From NCBI GenBank assembly GCA_017475045.1, contig JAFVGH010000019.1, positions 1-43,377 of the forward strand: a DNA stretch of 43,377 nt. The letters run 5' to 3'. Source of the stretch: Fibrobacter sp. GTDB taxonomy: Bacteria > Fibrobacterota > Fibrobacteria > Fibrobacterales > Fibrobacteraceae. This document shows positions 16,616 to 25,690 of this stretch, one piece after another. Positions within the stretch are counted from its first letter, which is position 1; each line of letters starts with the position of its first letter. The notes beneath the pieces were generated by a model that saw only the letters and a list, made by a program, of their open reading frames with translations, did no database searches and was not told the origin of the DNA. The translations under genes were made by a program, and so were the position numbers.

Positions 16616-18358
16616 ATGATACTGAACAAGTTTCTCTCCCGGACGGAATACAGTTCTTACGAAGACTTATACAAGAACTTCAAGATTTCCATTCCGGAAA
16701 ATTTCAACTTCGCCTACGATGTGGTAGACGAATACGCCAAAGAAGAACCCAAGCGCGAAGCCCTGGTCTGGTGCGACGACGAAGATGAAAGTCATATCTT
16801 CACCTTCAAGGACCTGTCCCTGGCCTCCCAGCGTACGGCCAACTTCCTAGTAGAACAGGGTATCGTCAAGGGCGACCGGGTGATGCTCATCCTTCGCCGC
16901 CGCTATGAATTCTGGTTTTTCCTGCTGGCACTCCACCGTATAGGCGCCATCGCCATCCCAGCCACCAACATGCTGGCCGCCGAAGACCTGGAATACCGTT
17001 TTAAGGCCGCCGATGTGAAGATGGTGGTAACTTACGACGAGCCCGCTCTCCAGAAAGAGGTGGACAAGGCCAAGGCGAAGAGCCCCTCCGTAGAAAAGCT
17101 GGTAACCGTGGGCCAGACCGCCCGCCAGAACTGGGTCAGCTTCTACGACGACTACGAAATCTTCCCGGCCCACTTCCCACGCCCCGAAGGAGACGCCGCC
17201 ACCCACAACGACGACATCATGGTGGTGTACTTTACCAGCGGTACAAGCTCCAACCCCAAGATGGTGGCCCACACCTTCACCTATCCCCTGGGCCACATCG
17301 TTACCGCCAAGTACTGGCAGCACGTGGTAGACGGAGGCCGTCACCTGACGGTGGCAGAAACCGGCTGGGCCAAGGCCCTCTGGGGAAAAATTTACGGACA
17401 GTGGATTGCAGGCTCTGCCGTGTTCACCTATGACATGAAGGTGTTCATCCCGGGCAAGCTCCTGGAAAAGATGGCCGAATACAAGGTCACCACCTTCTGT
17501 GCACCGCCCACCGTGTACCGCTACATCCTGCACCACGGACTTTCCAAGTACGACCTTTCCAGCCTCAAGTACTGCACCACTGCAGGCGAGGCGCTGAACC
17601 TGGACATCTACAACCAGTTCTTCGAACAGACGGGCATCCGCCTGCAAGAGGGCTACGGCCAGACAGAACTGACGCTTACCACCGGAAACTTCGGCTGGAA
17701 CACTCCGAAGCCGGGCTCCATCGGCAAGCCTTCGCCGGGCTACCGCATGGAAATCGTCAACGCCGAAGGTGAACCCTGCGGAGTGGACGAAGTGGGCGAA
17801 CTGATTATCCAGATTGACCAGGGCAAGCCCTTCGGCATGTTCGGCGGCTACTACCGCGACGAAGAACGCACGGAGAAAGTTTTCGCAGGCGGAGTTTACC
17901 ATACCGGCGACACCGCCACCCGGGACAAGGACGGTTATTTCTGGTTCGTGGGCCGCACCGACGACTTGATCAAGAGTTCCGGTTACCGCATCAGTCCCTT
18001 CGAAGTGGAAGAAGTGCTCCACAAGCACCCCGCCGTGCTGGAAGTAGCCGTCACGGGCATCGAGGACAAGGACCGCGGCCAAGCCGTGAAGGCCACCATC
18101 GTGCTCCAGAAGGGTTACGAAGCCTCCAAGGAACTGTCCAAGGAAATCCAGCTGTTCGCCAAGAAGATTGCCGCAAGCTACAAGAGCCCCCGCATTATCG
18201 ACTTCGTGACGGAACTGCCCAAGACCATCAGCGGAAAGATCCGCCGTGCCACCATCCGCGACAAAGATGCGGCAGCAAACGAAGCCTCCGCAAATGCTGC
18301 CGATGCTTCCACAAGCCCGGCAACCGAAACACAAGCAAGCGAGAACAAAGAAGCCTAG
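16616..18358 (+). CDS. AMP-forming acyl-CoA synthetase, medium-chain (ACSM) type
   Basis: Activates a carboxylic acid to its CoA ester through an acyl-adenylate. The 580-residue protein has the P-loop-like YFTSGTSSNPKMVAHT, the GYGQTELT motif, YHTGDTATRDKDGYFWFVGR, the hinge DDLIKSSGYRISPFEVEE and the catalytic lysine in PKTISGKIRR. The TETGWAKALWG-type segment (here AETGWAKALWGKIYGQW) is characteristic of medium-chain and benzoate-type ligases rather than acetyl-CoA synthetase. The last 30 residues are an Ala/Ser/Glu-rich tail. The MFS gene starts 2 nt after its stop, so transport of a carboxylate and its activation are probably coupled. Confidence 0.9.
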   Translation: MILNKFLSRTEYSSYEDLYKNFKISIPENFNFAYDVVDEYAKEEPKREALVWCDDEDESHIFTFKDLSLASQRTANFLVEQGIVKGDRVMLILRRRYEFWFFLLALHRIGAIAIPATNMLAAEDLEYRFKAADVKMVVTYDEPALQKEVDKAKAKSPSVEKLVTVGQTARQNWVSFYDDYEIFPAHFPRPEGDAATHNDDIMVVYFTSGTSSNPKMVAHTFTYPLGHIVTAKYWQHVVDGGRHLTVAETGWAKALWGKIYGQWIAGSAVFTYDMKVFIPGKLLEKMAEYKVTTFCAPPTVYRYILHHGLSKYDLSSLKYCTTAGEALNLDIYNQFFEQTGIRLQEGYGQTELTLTTGNFGWNTPKPGSIGKPSPGYRMEIVNAEGEPCGVDEVGELIIQIDQGKPFGMFGGYYRDEERTEKVFAGGVYHTGDTATRDKDGYFWFVGRTDDLIKSSGYRISPFEVEEVLHKHPAVLEVAVTGIEDKDRGQAVKATIVLQKGYEASKELSKEIQLFAKKIAASYKSPRIIDFVTELPKTISGKIRRATIRDKDAAANEASANAADASTSPATETQASENKEA

Positions 18359-18360
18359 AC

Positions 18361-19527
18361 ATGAGCGACCGCGTTATCAACATTCTCATTCCGGGAATCG
18401 GGCTTCCCCTTTCCCTGGGTACCGTCTACAACTATTCCCAGTACTCCGTCAACATCATGGAGTGCTTCGGGATTTCCAAGTCCCAGGCGGACATCGGTTT
18501 CACCCTGATCATCTTCTTCTTGGGGATGTGTGCCGCCACCTTCGGGCGCATGGTGGAACTGAACCCTAAGAGAATGTCGGTGGTCTCCACCACCCTATTT
18601 GCCATAGGTATGTTCACCCTGTTTGCCGCCACCAAGTTCGGCATTCTCCCGCTGTACTATGTGGGCTGCTCCTTCATGGGGGCGGGAACGGGCATTGGCT
18701 ACGTGTGCCCCATCAAGCAGTTGCTCTCCAATTTTTCTGACCACAAGGGCCTTGCCTCCGGGCTTGCCATTACAGGGTTTGGCGCAGGCAAGTTCGTTGC
18801 CGCCCCCGCCATCGAGACCATACTGGCCAATTTTGAACTGCCTTACCTATTTCTGATTCTCGGATGCGCCTTCCTTACGGTCATGTCGGTATGTTCCTGG
18901 CTGTTCTGCCCCAATCCGGCCTTCATCACAACCAAGAAAAAAGCCATCCCCTTCAAGGATCTGGTCCACACCAAGTTCCTGACCATGGAATACGTCTCCA
19001 TCTGGATCATGTTCTGCATCAACATTTCCTGTGGCCTGGCCCTCATCGCCCAAGAGAAGAGCCTCTTGAAATTCCTTGGCTTCAAGGAAATCGCCCTCAT
19101 CATGGCCCTTACCGCCGTGTTCAACGTGCTGGGCCGTTTTGGCATGAGCACCCTTTCCGACTACATCGGCCGCAAGGGAGCCTACCACTACGTATGCTCC
19201 CTCAGCATTCTGGCGGCATTCCTCTGCTACACCGAACAGGCCTGGCTTGCCATCTGCGGTATCATGATGGTGGAATTCGCCTACGGCGGAAACTTCTCCG
19301 TACTGCCCAGCCTTCTGGCCAAGCGTTTCGGAACCACCAGCGTGTCCACCGTACACGCCATGACCCTCTCCGGCTGGGGAATCGCGGGCATCATCGGGCC
19401 CACCCTGGGCAATATCTTTACGGGAAACAACCTGTTCCTGGTGCTGGGCGGGCTTTACCTGTTCGGGTTTACCCTGATGGAAATCTTCGTGAAGAAGGAT
19501 TCCCACCAAGAGATAAAAGGGGTTTAA
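18361..19527 (+). CDS. Major facilitator transporter, oxalate/formate antiporter-like
   Basis: A 388-residue inner-membrane carrier with about 12 helices. The start MSDRVINILIPGIGLPLSLG, the following YNYSQYS, FFLGMCAATFGRMVE, the GAGTGIGYVCPIKQL segment and ASGLAITGFGAGKFVAAP are typical of the OFA (OxlT) subfamily, which moves small monocarboxylates or dicarboxylates. The loop after helix 8 has RFGMSTLSDYIGRKG, the usual second MFS loop motif. Genetic coupling to an acyl-CoA synthetase suggests uptake of a short or medium-chain acid or an aromatic acid; the exact substrate is not readable. It ends convergent to hemL with a tandem repeat between. Confidence 0.88.
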   Translation: MSDRVINILIPGIGLPLSLGTVYNYSQYSVNIMECFGISKSQADIGFTLIIFFLGMCAATFGRMVELNPKRMSVVSTTLFAIGMFTLFAATKFGILPLYYVGCSFMGAGTGIGYVCPIKQLLSNFSDHKGLASGLAITGFGAGKFVAAPAIETILANFELPYLFLILGCAFLTVMSVCSWLFCPNPAFITTKKKAIPFKDLVHTKFLTMEYVSIWIMFCINISCGLALIAQEKSLLKFLGFKEIALIMALTAVFNVLGRFGMSTLSDYIGRKGAYHYVCSLSILAAFLCYTEQAWLAICGIMMVEFAYGGNFSVLPSLLAKRFGTTSVSTVHAMTLSGWGIAGIIGPTLGNIFTGNNLFLVLGGLYLFGFTLMEIFVKKDSHQEIKGV

Positions 19528-19532
19528 CGAAA

Positions 19533-19727
19533 CTGACCGAATCCGCTAAAGTCAAAACAACTTCTCCGGCTTGCGGATTCTCTCGCGAACACGCCTCGTT
19601 GATACGAGGCGCTTTTCGCTCACCCTGACCGAATCCGCTAAAGTCGAAACAACTTCTCCGGCTTGCGGATTCTCTCGCGAACACGCCTCGTTGATACGAG
19701 GCGCTTTTCGCTCACCCTGACCGAATC
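19533..19727. repeat. 92-bp tandem repeat, 2.1 copies, between convergent genes
   Basis: Copies at 19533-19624 and 19625-19716 differ at one position (A or G after AAAGTC); a third copy stops after 11 bases. Each has two inverted pairs: GAATCCGC / GCGGATTC and CGCCTCG / CGAGGCG with loop TTGATA, the latter followed by CTTTT. It could terminate transcription from both sides, but near-identity over 92 bp suggests recent duplication of a dispersed element. Confidence 0.9.
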
Positions 19728-19735
19728 TTTTCTGA

Positions 19736-21022
19736 TTATAGAACTTTGAGTACTTTCTTAGCGGCGTCGACTGTACGGTCGATGTCGCTTTCTGTATGGG
19801 CGGCACTCACGAAGATGGCCTCAAACTGGCTAGGCGCCAGGTAGATGCCCTGGTCCAGCATCCCCAGGAAATACCTGCGGAACAGTTCCAAGTCGGACTT
19901 CTGTACGTCGGCGAAACACGTGACCGGCCCTTCCGTAAAGAAAATGCATCCCATGGAGCCCACCTGGTTCGTGGAAATGGCAATCCCTGCAGAAGCAGCC
20001 GCATCCTTCAAACCATCCAACAGCCGCGCCGTCATGGCCTCGGCATGCTTGTAGTATTCGGGATGGGCGTTCAGCTCACGCATAGTGGCAAGCCCTGCCG
20101 CCATGGCCACCGGGTTTCCCGAAAGGGTTCCTGCCTGGTAAATCCCGCCAAGAGGCGCAATCTGCTGCATCACATCCAGGCGGCCGCCATAAGCGCCCAC
20201 CGGCATGCCGCCGCCGATAATCTTTCCGAAGGTGGTCAGGTCCGGCTTGATACCGTACAATCCCTGGGCACAGTGGATACCCACACGGAACCCCGTCATG
20301 ACCTCGTCTACGATTAAAAGCGCTCCGTGTTTCTTGGTTTCTGTAGAAAGTACACTCAGGAATTCAGGCTTGGCAGGCACAACACCCATATTCCCAGCCA
20401 CAGGCTCCACGATCACACCGGCAATCTCGTCACCAATCTTATCGAACAGTTCCTGAACCCCAGCCACATCGTTGTACTGGAGCGTCAGCGTATACTTGGC
20501 CAGGTCGGCGGGCACGCCCTTGCTGCTGGGTTTGCCCGTGGTAAGCATTCCGGAGCCCGCCTTGATCAGCAGGCTGTCGCTATGGCCATGGTAACAGCCC
20601 TCGAACTTTACAATCTTGTCACGACCCGTAAAGCCACGGGCCGCACGGATGGCACTCATGGTGGCTTCGGTACCGCTGTTCACCATACGGATCATTTCCA
20701 CACTGGGCACAAGGTCCATCACCAGCTTGGCCAGTTCCGACTCCAGGCCGCAAGGCGCCCCAAAGCTCAGGCCATTCTTGGCGGTTTCAGCCACTGCACC
20801 GATAACTGCATCGTGGGCGTGCCCCAGAAGCATAGGGCCCCAACTGCCAACGTAATCAATGTAATCGTTGCCGTCCACATCATAGATGTGGCTGCCCTTT
20901 GCCCGGGCGATAAAAGGAGGCGTGGCCCCCACGTTGCCATAAGCCCGTACCGGGCTGTTCACACCGCCGGGCATCAAGGTCTTCGCCTCGGCAAACAGCT
21001 TTTCGCTAATATCGTGATTCAT
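19736..21022 (-). CDS. hemL: Glutamate-1-semialdehyde 2,1-aminomutase
   Basis: Converts glutamate-1-semialdehyde to 5-aminolevulinate with PLP, in the C5 route to tetrapyrroles. The 428-residue protein has the PLP lysine K267 in [35 protein letters not shown], the YHGHSD loop and the active-site [12 protein letters not shown]. The ATG at 21022 is preceded by AGGAT; a TTG one codon earlier is possible. It starts 12 nt after the end of hemB, so hemB-hemL is an operon; HemB uses the product of HemL. Confidence 0.96.
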   Translation of the reverse strand: MNHDISEKLFAEAKTLMPGGVNSPVRAYGNVGATPPFIARAKGSHIYDVDGNDYIDYVGSWGPMLLGHAHDAVIGAVAETAKNGLSFGAPCGLESELAKLVMDLVPSVEMIRMVNSGTEATMSAIRAARGFTGRDKIVKFEGCYHGHSDSLLIKAGSGMLTTGKPSSKGVPADLAKYTLTLQYNDVAGVQELFDKIGDEIAGVIVEPVAGNMGVVPAKPEFLSVLSTETKKHGALLIVDEVMTGFRVGIHCAQGLYGIKPDLTTFGKIIGGGMPVGAYGGRLDVMQQIAPLGGIYQAGTLSGNPVAMAAGLATMRELNAHPEYYKHAEAMTARLLDGLKDAAASAGIAISTNQVGSMGCIFFTEGPVTCFADVQKSDLELFRRYFLGMLDQGIYLAPSQFEAIFVSAAHTESDIDRTVDAAKKVLKVL

Positions 21023-21034
21023 CAAAGAAAAATC

Positions 21035-22003
21035 CTAGTTCAGGAGTCCCTTTTCCAGCGCTTCCTTGGCGTGGTAGGTAATGATGATGTCCGCACCGGC
21101 ACGTTTGAAGGCCACCAGGTTTTCGCGGATGATAGCATCTTCATCAATGAGTCCCAGGTTGGCGGCGGCCTTCACCATGGCGTATTCACCGCTCACGTTG
21201 TAAACGGCCACCGGTACGTCGCTGATTTCAGCGGTCTGGCGTAGCACATCCAAGAAGGCAAGGCCCGGCTTCACCATCACCACATCGGCACCCTCTTCCA
21301 AATCCAGCTCCACCTCGCGCAAGGCCTCGCGACCGTTGCGCACGTCCATCTGGTAGCCCTTGCGGTTGCCGCACTGCGGGGCCGAACCAGCCGCCTCGCG
21401 GAAAGGTCCGTAATAGGCGCTGGCAAACTTTGCGCTGTAAGACATAATCGGAGTCATCTTGAATCCGTTCTCGTCCAGCTTTTCGCGGATCGCTTCCACA
21501 CGGCCGTCCATCATGTCACTGGGGGCCACCATGTCTGCACCGGCACTAGCGTGGGACAGGGCCGTCTTCGCCAAAAGTTCCAGAGTAGCGTCGTTATCTA
21601 CTTCGCCGTCCTTAAGCACACCGCAATGGCCATGGCTCATGTATTCGCAGAGGCACACGTCCGTAATAACATAGAGCTCCGGGAACCGGGCCTTCAGGGC
21701 ACGGACCGCGCGCTGGATAATCCCGTCATCGTCATAGGCGGAACTGGCCATCTCGTCCTTCATGTCGGGAATGCCGAACAGCAAGATAGACTTCAGCCCT
21801 AAGGCGGCATAACCGTCCACCTCTTTCAGCAGTTCGTCAATGGAAAAACGGAACTGGCCCGGCATAGACGGGATCTCTTCCTTGATTCCCGAACCCTCCT
21901 TTACGAACAGGGGGTACACCAGGGACGCCGGATTCAAAGTCGTTTCCGCAACCAAGTTGCGGATAGTTTCGTTCTTGCGCAGGCGACGGGGACGTTTAAT
22001 CAT
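21035..22003 (-). CDS. hemB: Porphobilinogen synthase (5-aminolevulinate dehydratase)
   Basis: Condenses two 5-aminolevulinate molecules to porphobilinogen. The 322-residue protein has the zinc-site cysteines in [14 protein letters not shown], which mark the zinc-dependent type, and the two Schiff-base lysine regions [17 protein letters not shown] and [11 protein letters not shown]. The strong Shine-Dalgarno CTGGAGG is 7 nt before the ATG. Upstream on the minus strand, TATATTGG may be the promoter; it lies back to back with the dnaG promoter in about 50 bp. First gene of the hemB-hemL pair. Confidence 0.96.
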   Translation of the reverse strand: MIKRPRRLRKNETIRNLVAETTLNPASLVYPLFVKEGSGIKEEIPSMPGQFRFSIDELLKEVDGYAALGLKSILLFGIPDMKDEMASSAYDDDGIIQRAVRALKARFPELYVITDVCLCEYMSHGHCGVLKDGEVDNDATLELLAKTALSHASAGADMVAPSDMMDGRVEAIREKLDENGFKMTPIMSYSAKFASAYYGPFREAAGSAPQCGNRKGYQMDVRNGREALREVELDLEEGADVVMVKPGLAFLDVLRQTAEISDVPVAVYNVSGEYAMVKAAANLGLIDEDAIIRENLVAFKRAGADIIITYHAKEALEKGLLN

Positions 22004-22041
22004 AATAGCCTCCAGTTTATAACTCCAATATAAAAAAAAGC

Positions 22042-22049
22042 TAAATTTG
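22042..22049 (+). promoter_or_regulatory. dnaG promoter element, probably leaderless
   Basis: TAAATTTG ends 4 nt before the dnaG ATG at 22054 with GTCC between. There is no room for a Shine-Dalgarno downstream of a normally placed start site, so the mRNA would begin at or next to the ATG. Confidence 0.5.
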
Positions 22050-22053
22050 GTCC

Positions 22054-23931
22054 ATGCCCTTCTACCCTAACGAAGTCATCCAACAGCTCAAATCAGAGGC
22101 CGACATCACGGCGGTCATTGAGCAGTTCTTGCCCCTGAAAAGGTCGGGCAACGGGCGCTTCGTAGGGGTATGCCCCTTCCACGACGACCACTCCCCCTCC
22201 ATGTACGTAAACCCCACCCTGGGCATCTACAAGTGCTTTGCCTGCGGTGCCGGCGGGGACGTGTTCAAGTTCGTGCAGGAACACGAGAAGATAGACTTCA
22301 ACGCCGCCGTCCGTTGGGTAGCGGACTTCTGCAGTTTCGAACTGCCCAACGTAAGCAATCCCGAACGGGCCGAAATCACCGAAGAGCGTGAACTGGTCCG
22401 CAAGCTGAACGAGCTGGCCTGCCAGTGGTTCGAAGAGCAGCTGACCCATAGTCCCAAGGCTCAGCAGTACCTGAGCGCACGCCACATTTCCGAAGCCACC
22501 CGCAAGCAGTTCCACATCGGTTACGCCCCCGACGGCCGTGAAGGCTTCGTGGGCTACGCCGCCAAAAAAGGATTCTCCCCCAAGGAATGCGTCAAGGCGG
22601 GCCTTGCCGTAGAAAAGGAGAACGGGGGCATTTCCGACAAGTTCCGGGACCGCCTGATGATCGCCATCCAGAACCTCTCGGGAGCTGTTGTTGCTTTTGG
22701 TGGCCGTGATCTTAGCGAAAAGCAGGGGGATTTCAAGCGTCCCAAGTACATGAACAGTCCGGAAACCATCCTTTACCAGAAAAGCGACATTCTTTTCGGA
22801 CTGAACCACAGCAAGAACGCCATCGCCAAGGAAAACGCTGTCATCATCGTAGAAGGCTACTTCGACCTGATAAGCCTTTACCAGGGCGGCGTACAGAACG
22901 TGGTGGCGGCATCCGGAACCGCCCTTACCGAAACCCACGCCAGCATCCTTTCCCGCTACGCGAAAACCGCCTACCTGGTCTTTGACGGCGACGCGGCAGG
23001 CCAGAAGGCTACCCTCCGCTCCCTGGAAATCGTGCTTCCCAAGGGAATCGGCCCGAAGGTATTCGCCCTCTCCAGGCCCGACGGCACCAAGATCGACCCC
23101 GACAACTTCGTGAACGAACGAGGGGCCGACGCCTTCCGTGAAGAACTCCGGAATGCCGAGGACTGGCTCAGCTACCTTTCCCACATGAAGGACCTTTCCA
23201 GCATTGAGGCCCGGGCAAGCTTCATCACCTACGCCAAGTCCCTCATCAAGAGCATCGAGAACACGGAACTCAGGAACCAGTACGTGAAGCTCCTTTCGGA
23301 GCGTTTCGACACCAGCAGGTCCCTGAACGACGTGAACCAGATTCATGTGAAGCACAAGCCCACCGCCGAGCAGGAACAGGCCCGTCAGCAGCTTCAAGAA
23401 GAAGCCACCATGGTCCAGTGGAACCTGATTCCTCCCCTGGAAATCCGGTTTGCAAACCTTCTTTTCAGGAACCCCACCCTTTTAGACCGGGCCTGCGAAT
23501 TTTTCGACATGAACCTGGCCGAAAGCGGGATCCAGCTCCTGGAATCTTCCGTCGTAGACGAATTCGTGAACACAGCCATCGCCCACTACGCCGAAACGAG
23601 CTACTTTTCACCACAGGCCCTTTACGATATCCTGCCAAGACAGGGACAGCTCTTTATGGAAGGCCTCCCCGAAGAATCCTGGACACCTCCCAAAGAAATT
23701 AATGAATTCTACGATTCCCTCATGGTACTCATGTTACGCTACTGTGACAGGGAAAAGAAGAACATACAACTGGACAGCGCCGAAGGAATCCAGAAACGCA
23801 TGGACCTCTACGCTTTCACGCAAGAATTACAGAAACTGGACGCCTCTTACAAGAAAGGCTCCATCGACATCAACCAATTTGCAGACAATATCATCAGCTG
23901 CAAGGATAGGCTCATCCATGTTATCCATTAA
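22054..23931 (+). CDS. dnaG: DNA primase DnaG
   Basis: Makes RNA primers at the replication fork. The 625-residue protein has the CHC2 zinc finger with C40, H43, C61 and C64 (CPFHDDHS and CFACGAGGD), the RNA polymerase domain with the TOPRIM acidic motifs [11 protein letters not shown] and [13 protein letters not shown], and a helical C-terminal domain from about 430 that should contact the DnaB helicase. Not linked to rpoD or rpsU, the common macromolecular-synthesis partners; instead the end of the gene overlaps sufC by 14 nt in another frame, so translation of primase and SufC may be coupled. Confidence 0.97.
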   Translation: MPFYPNEVIQQLKSEADITAVIEQFLPLKRSGNGRFVGVCPFHDDHSPSMYVNPTLGIYKCFACGAGGDVFKFVQEHEKIDFNAAVRWVADFCSFELPNVSNPERAEITEERELVRKLNELACQWFEEQLTHSPKAQQYLSARHISEATRKQFHIGYAPDGREGFVGYAAKKGFSPKECVKAGLAVEKENGGISDKFRDRLMIAIQNLSGAVVAFGGRDLSEKQGDFKRPKYMNSPETILYQKSDILFGLNHSKNAIAKENAVIIVEGYFDLISLYQGGVQNVVAASGTALTETHASILSRYAKTAYLVFDGDAAGQKATLRSLEIVLPKGIGPKVFALSRPDGTKIDPDNFVNERGADAFREELRNAEDWLSYLSHMKDLSSIEARASFITYAKSLIKSIENTELRNQYVKLLSERFDTSRSLNDVNQIHVKHKPTAEQEQARQQLQEEATMVQWNLIPPLEIRFANLLFRNPTLLDRACEFFDMNLAESGIQLLESSVVDEFVNTAIAHYAETSYFSPQALYDILPRQGQLFMEGLPEESWTPPKEINEFYDSLMVLMLRYCDREKKNIQLDSAEGIQKRMDLYAFTQELQKLDASYKKGSIDINQFADNIISCKDRLIHVIH

Positions 23932-24664
23932 AGACTTGAAGGCAAGCATCGAAGACGGTACCCAGATTCTGAAAGGCATCAATCTGGAAGTCAAGGCAGG
24001 CGAAGTCCACGCCATCATGGGCCCCAACGGCTCCGGAAAGAGCACGCTTTCCAAAGTCATCGCCGGTCACCCCGCCTATCACGTAGATGGCGGCTCCGTC
24101 ACGCTGGACGGCAAGGACCTGCTCCAGATGGAAATCAACGAGCGGGCTAACAGCGGGCTGTTCATCAGCACCCAGTACCCCACCGAAATTCCCGGCGTAA
24201 ACAACGTGGAATTCCTGAAGATGGCGCTGAACAGCAAGCGGGTATTCCTCGGGCAGCCCGAAATCGATGACGCCGAATTCAAGAAACTCATCGACGAAAA
24301 GATGGCCCTGCTGGAAATGGACGAGCGCTACCGGGACCGCGGCGTAAACGAAGGCTATTCCGGTGGCGAAAAGAAGCGTAACGAGATTTTGCAGATGGCC
24401 ATTTTGGACCCGAAAGTTTCCCTGCTGGACGAAACCGATTCCGGTCTGGACATCGACGCGCTGCGCATCGTGGCGGGCGGAATCAACCACATCATGGGCC
24501 CGGACAAGGCGGTCATTCTGGTGACCCATTACCAGAGGCTCCTGGACTACGTAAAGCCCGACTTTGTCCACGTACTCCGTCACGGAAAGATTATCTTGAG
24601 CGGAGGCCCGGAACTGGCTCTAGAACTGGAAGAAAAAGGCTACGACTGGATTGAGGAAAACTAA
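23918..24664 (+). CDS. sufC: Fe-S assembly ATPase SufC
   Basis: ABC-type ATPase of the SufBCD complex. The 248-residue protein has Walker A GPNGSGKST (residues 35-43), the SufC-type Q-loop region STQYPTEIPGV, the signature YSGGEKKRNEI and Walker B VSLLDETDSGLD. The start at 23918 lies inside dnaG; the frame stays open upstream, but that part is a shadow of dnaG and would add 72 residues unlike any SufC. The stop overlaps the sufD ATG as TAATG. Expression should follow the dnaG promoter unless an internal one exists. Confidence 0.96.
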   Translation: MLSIKDLKASIEDGTQILKGINLEVKAGEVHAIMGPNGSGKSTLSKVIAGHPAYHVDGGSVTLDGKDLLQMEINERANSGLFISTQYPTEIPGVNNVEFLKMALNSKRVFLGQPEIDDAEFKKLIDEKMALLEMDERYRDRGVNEGYSGGEKKRNEILQMAILDPKVSLLDETDSGLDIDALRIVAGGINHIMGPDKAVILVTHYQRLLDYVKPDFVHVLRHGKIILSGGPELALELEEKGYDWIEEN

Positions 24665-25647
24665 TGGACGCCCAGACCCGCTTAAAGCAAATCGGAATGC
24701 CCCGCCGCAACAACGAGTTGTGGACATTCTTCCCTGTGGCAAAGATTCCCGCGCCAGAGTTTCCTGAAGCCTGCGCTGACACTGCGGACTACTCCGACGA
24801 AACAGACTTTGCGGCCCTGCTGCCCATAGCCTATAACGCCCGCCCCATGCAAAGGGACATTGCCGACAACGCAAACGAAATGGCCATGCTCAAGTGCAAT
24901 AACGATTTCGGCCATACCGTTTTGAACATCGGCAAGAACGCCAAGGCAAGCCTCGAGATTCTCGACAACAAGGTGGCCCATAAAATCTGCGCCGAACGTT
25001 TCGACATCCACGTAGGCGAAAACGCCCAGGTCCACATCTTCTTTGCAAACCCGGCCGACGGCGTGCCCCTTCGGTTCAGGCATTTCCGTATCGTGCAGGA
25101 GGCGGGTTCCAAGGTTTTCTTCTCCGAAATTGAACGTGGCTCCGGAATCAAGCGCACCAGCCTGGATGCCTTCTTGAAAGGGAACGGCGCCCGTCTCGAA
25201 ATCCGGTCCCTGAACGTACTCGATAGCGACGATTCCGTCCACCACCGCATTACCATCCGTCACGAGGCACCCGAAACCGAAAGCGTCCAGTTTGCAAGGA
25301 ACCTGCTGAACGGCAAGTCCAACGCAAGCTACGACGGTAGCGTTATCGTTGGGCAAAATTGCACCAAAGTATTCTCCTCCCAGCTGGTGAACACCATCCT
25401 CCTTTCCGAAGATTCCTCCGTCTCCGTAAAGCCCGTGCTGAAAATCTACCACGACGACGTGGAGTGTACCCACGGAAACACCTGCGGGGAGCTAGATAGC
25501 GAGCAGCTTTTCTACCTGACCAGCAGGGGAATCCCCGAAAAAACGGCCAAGGAAATGCTCACACGGGCCTTCGCGAAGGAACTCTTTATGCCTCTTGAAG
25601 TTTCTCCTGCCAAGAAACGTCTGGAACAGGTTGTAGAAAGCCTTTAA
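24664..25647 (+). CDS. sufD: Fe-S assembly protein SufD
   Basis: Partner of SufB in the scaffold. The 327-residue protein is shorter than the E. coli one, as usual in this branch. The conserved C-terminal part KPVLKIYHDDVECTHGNTCG, then LDSEQLFYLTSRGI and AKEMLTRAFAKEL is diagnostic. The central beta-helix is present (SVHHRITIRHEAPETESVQF trimmed). The His in the CTHGNT segment corresponds to the H360 region of the E. coli protein. Coupled to sufC by a one-base overlap. Confidence 0.95.
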   Translation: MDAQTRLKQIGMPRRNNELWTFFPVAKIPAPEFPEACADTADYSDETDFAALLPIAYNARPMQRDIADNANEMAMLKCNNDFGHTVLNIGKNAKASLEILDNKVAHKICAERFDIHVGENAQVHIFFANPADGVPLRFRHFRIVQEAGSKVFFSEIERGSGIKRTSLDAFLKGNGARLEIRSLNVLDSDDSVHHRITIRHEAPETESVQFARNLLNGKSNASYDGSVIVGQNCTKVFSSQLVNTILLSEDSSVSVKPVLKIYHDDVECTHGNTCGELDSEQLFYLTSRGIPEKTAKEMLTRAFAKELFMPLEVSPAKKRLEQVVESL

Positions 25648-25690
25648 AAAAACTAAATTTACCGCCGAAATTCAATAGGAGTATTATCTT

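Noticed and set aside
22093..23397. Minus-strand open frame of 434 codons opposite dnaG
   Set aside because: Shadow of dnaG with no ribosome site or recognisable motif.
23702..23917. 72-residue N-terminal extension of SufC
   Set aside because: It is out-of-frame dnaG sequence; SufC proteins start with the segment encoded from 23918.
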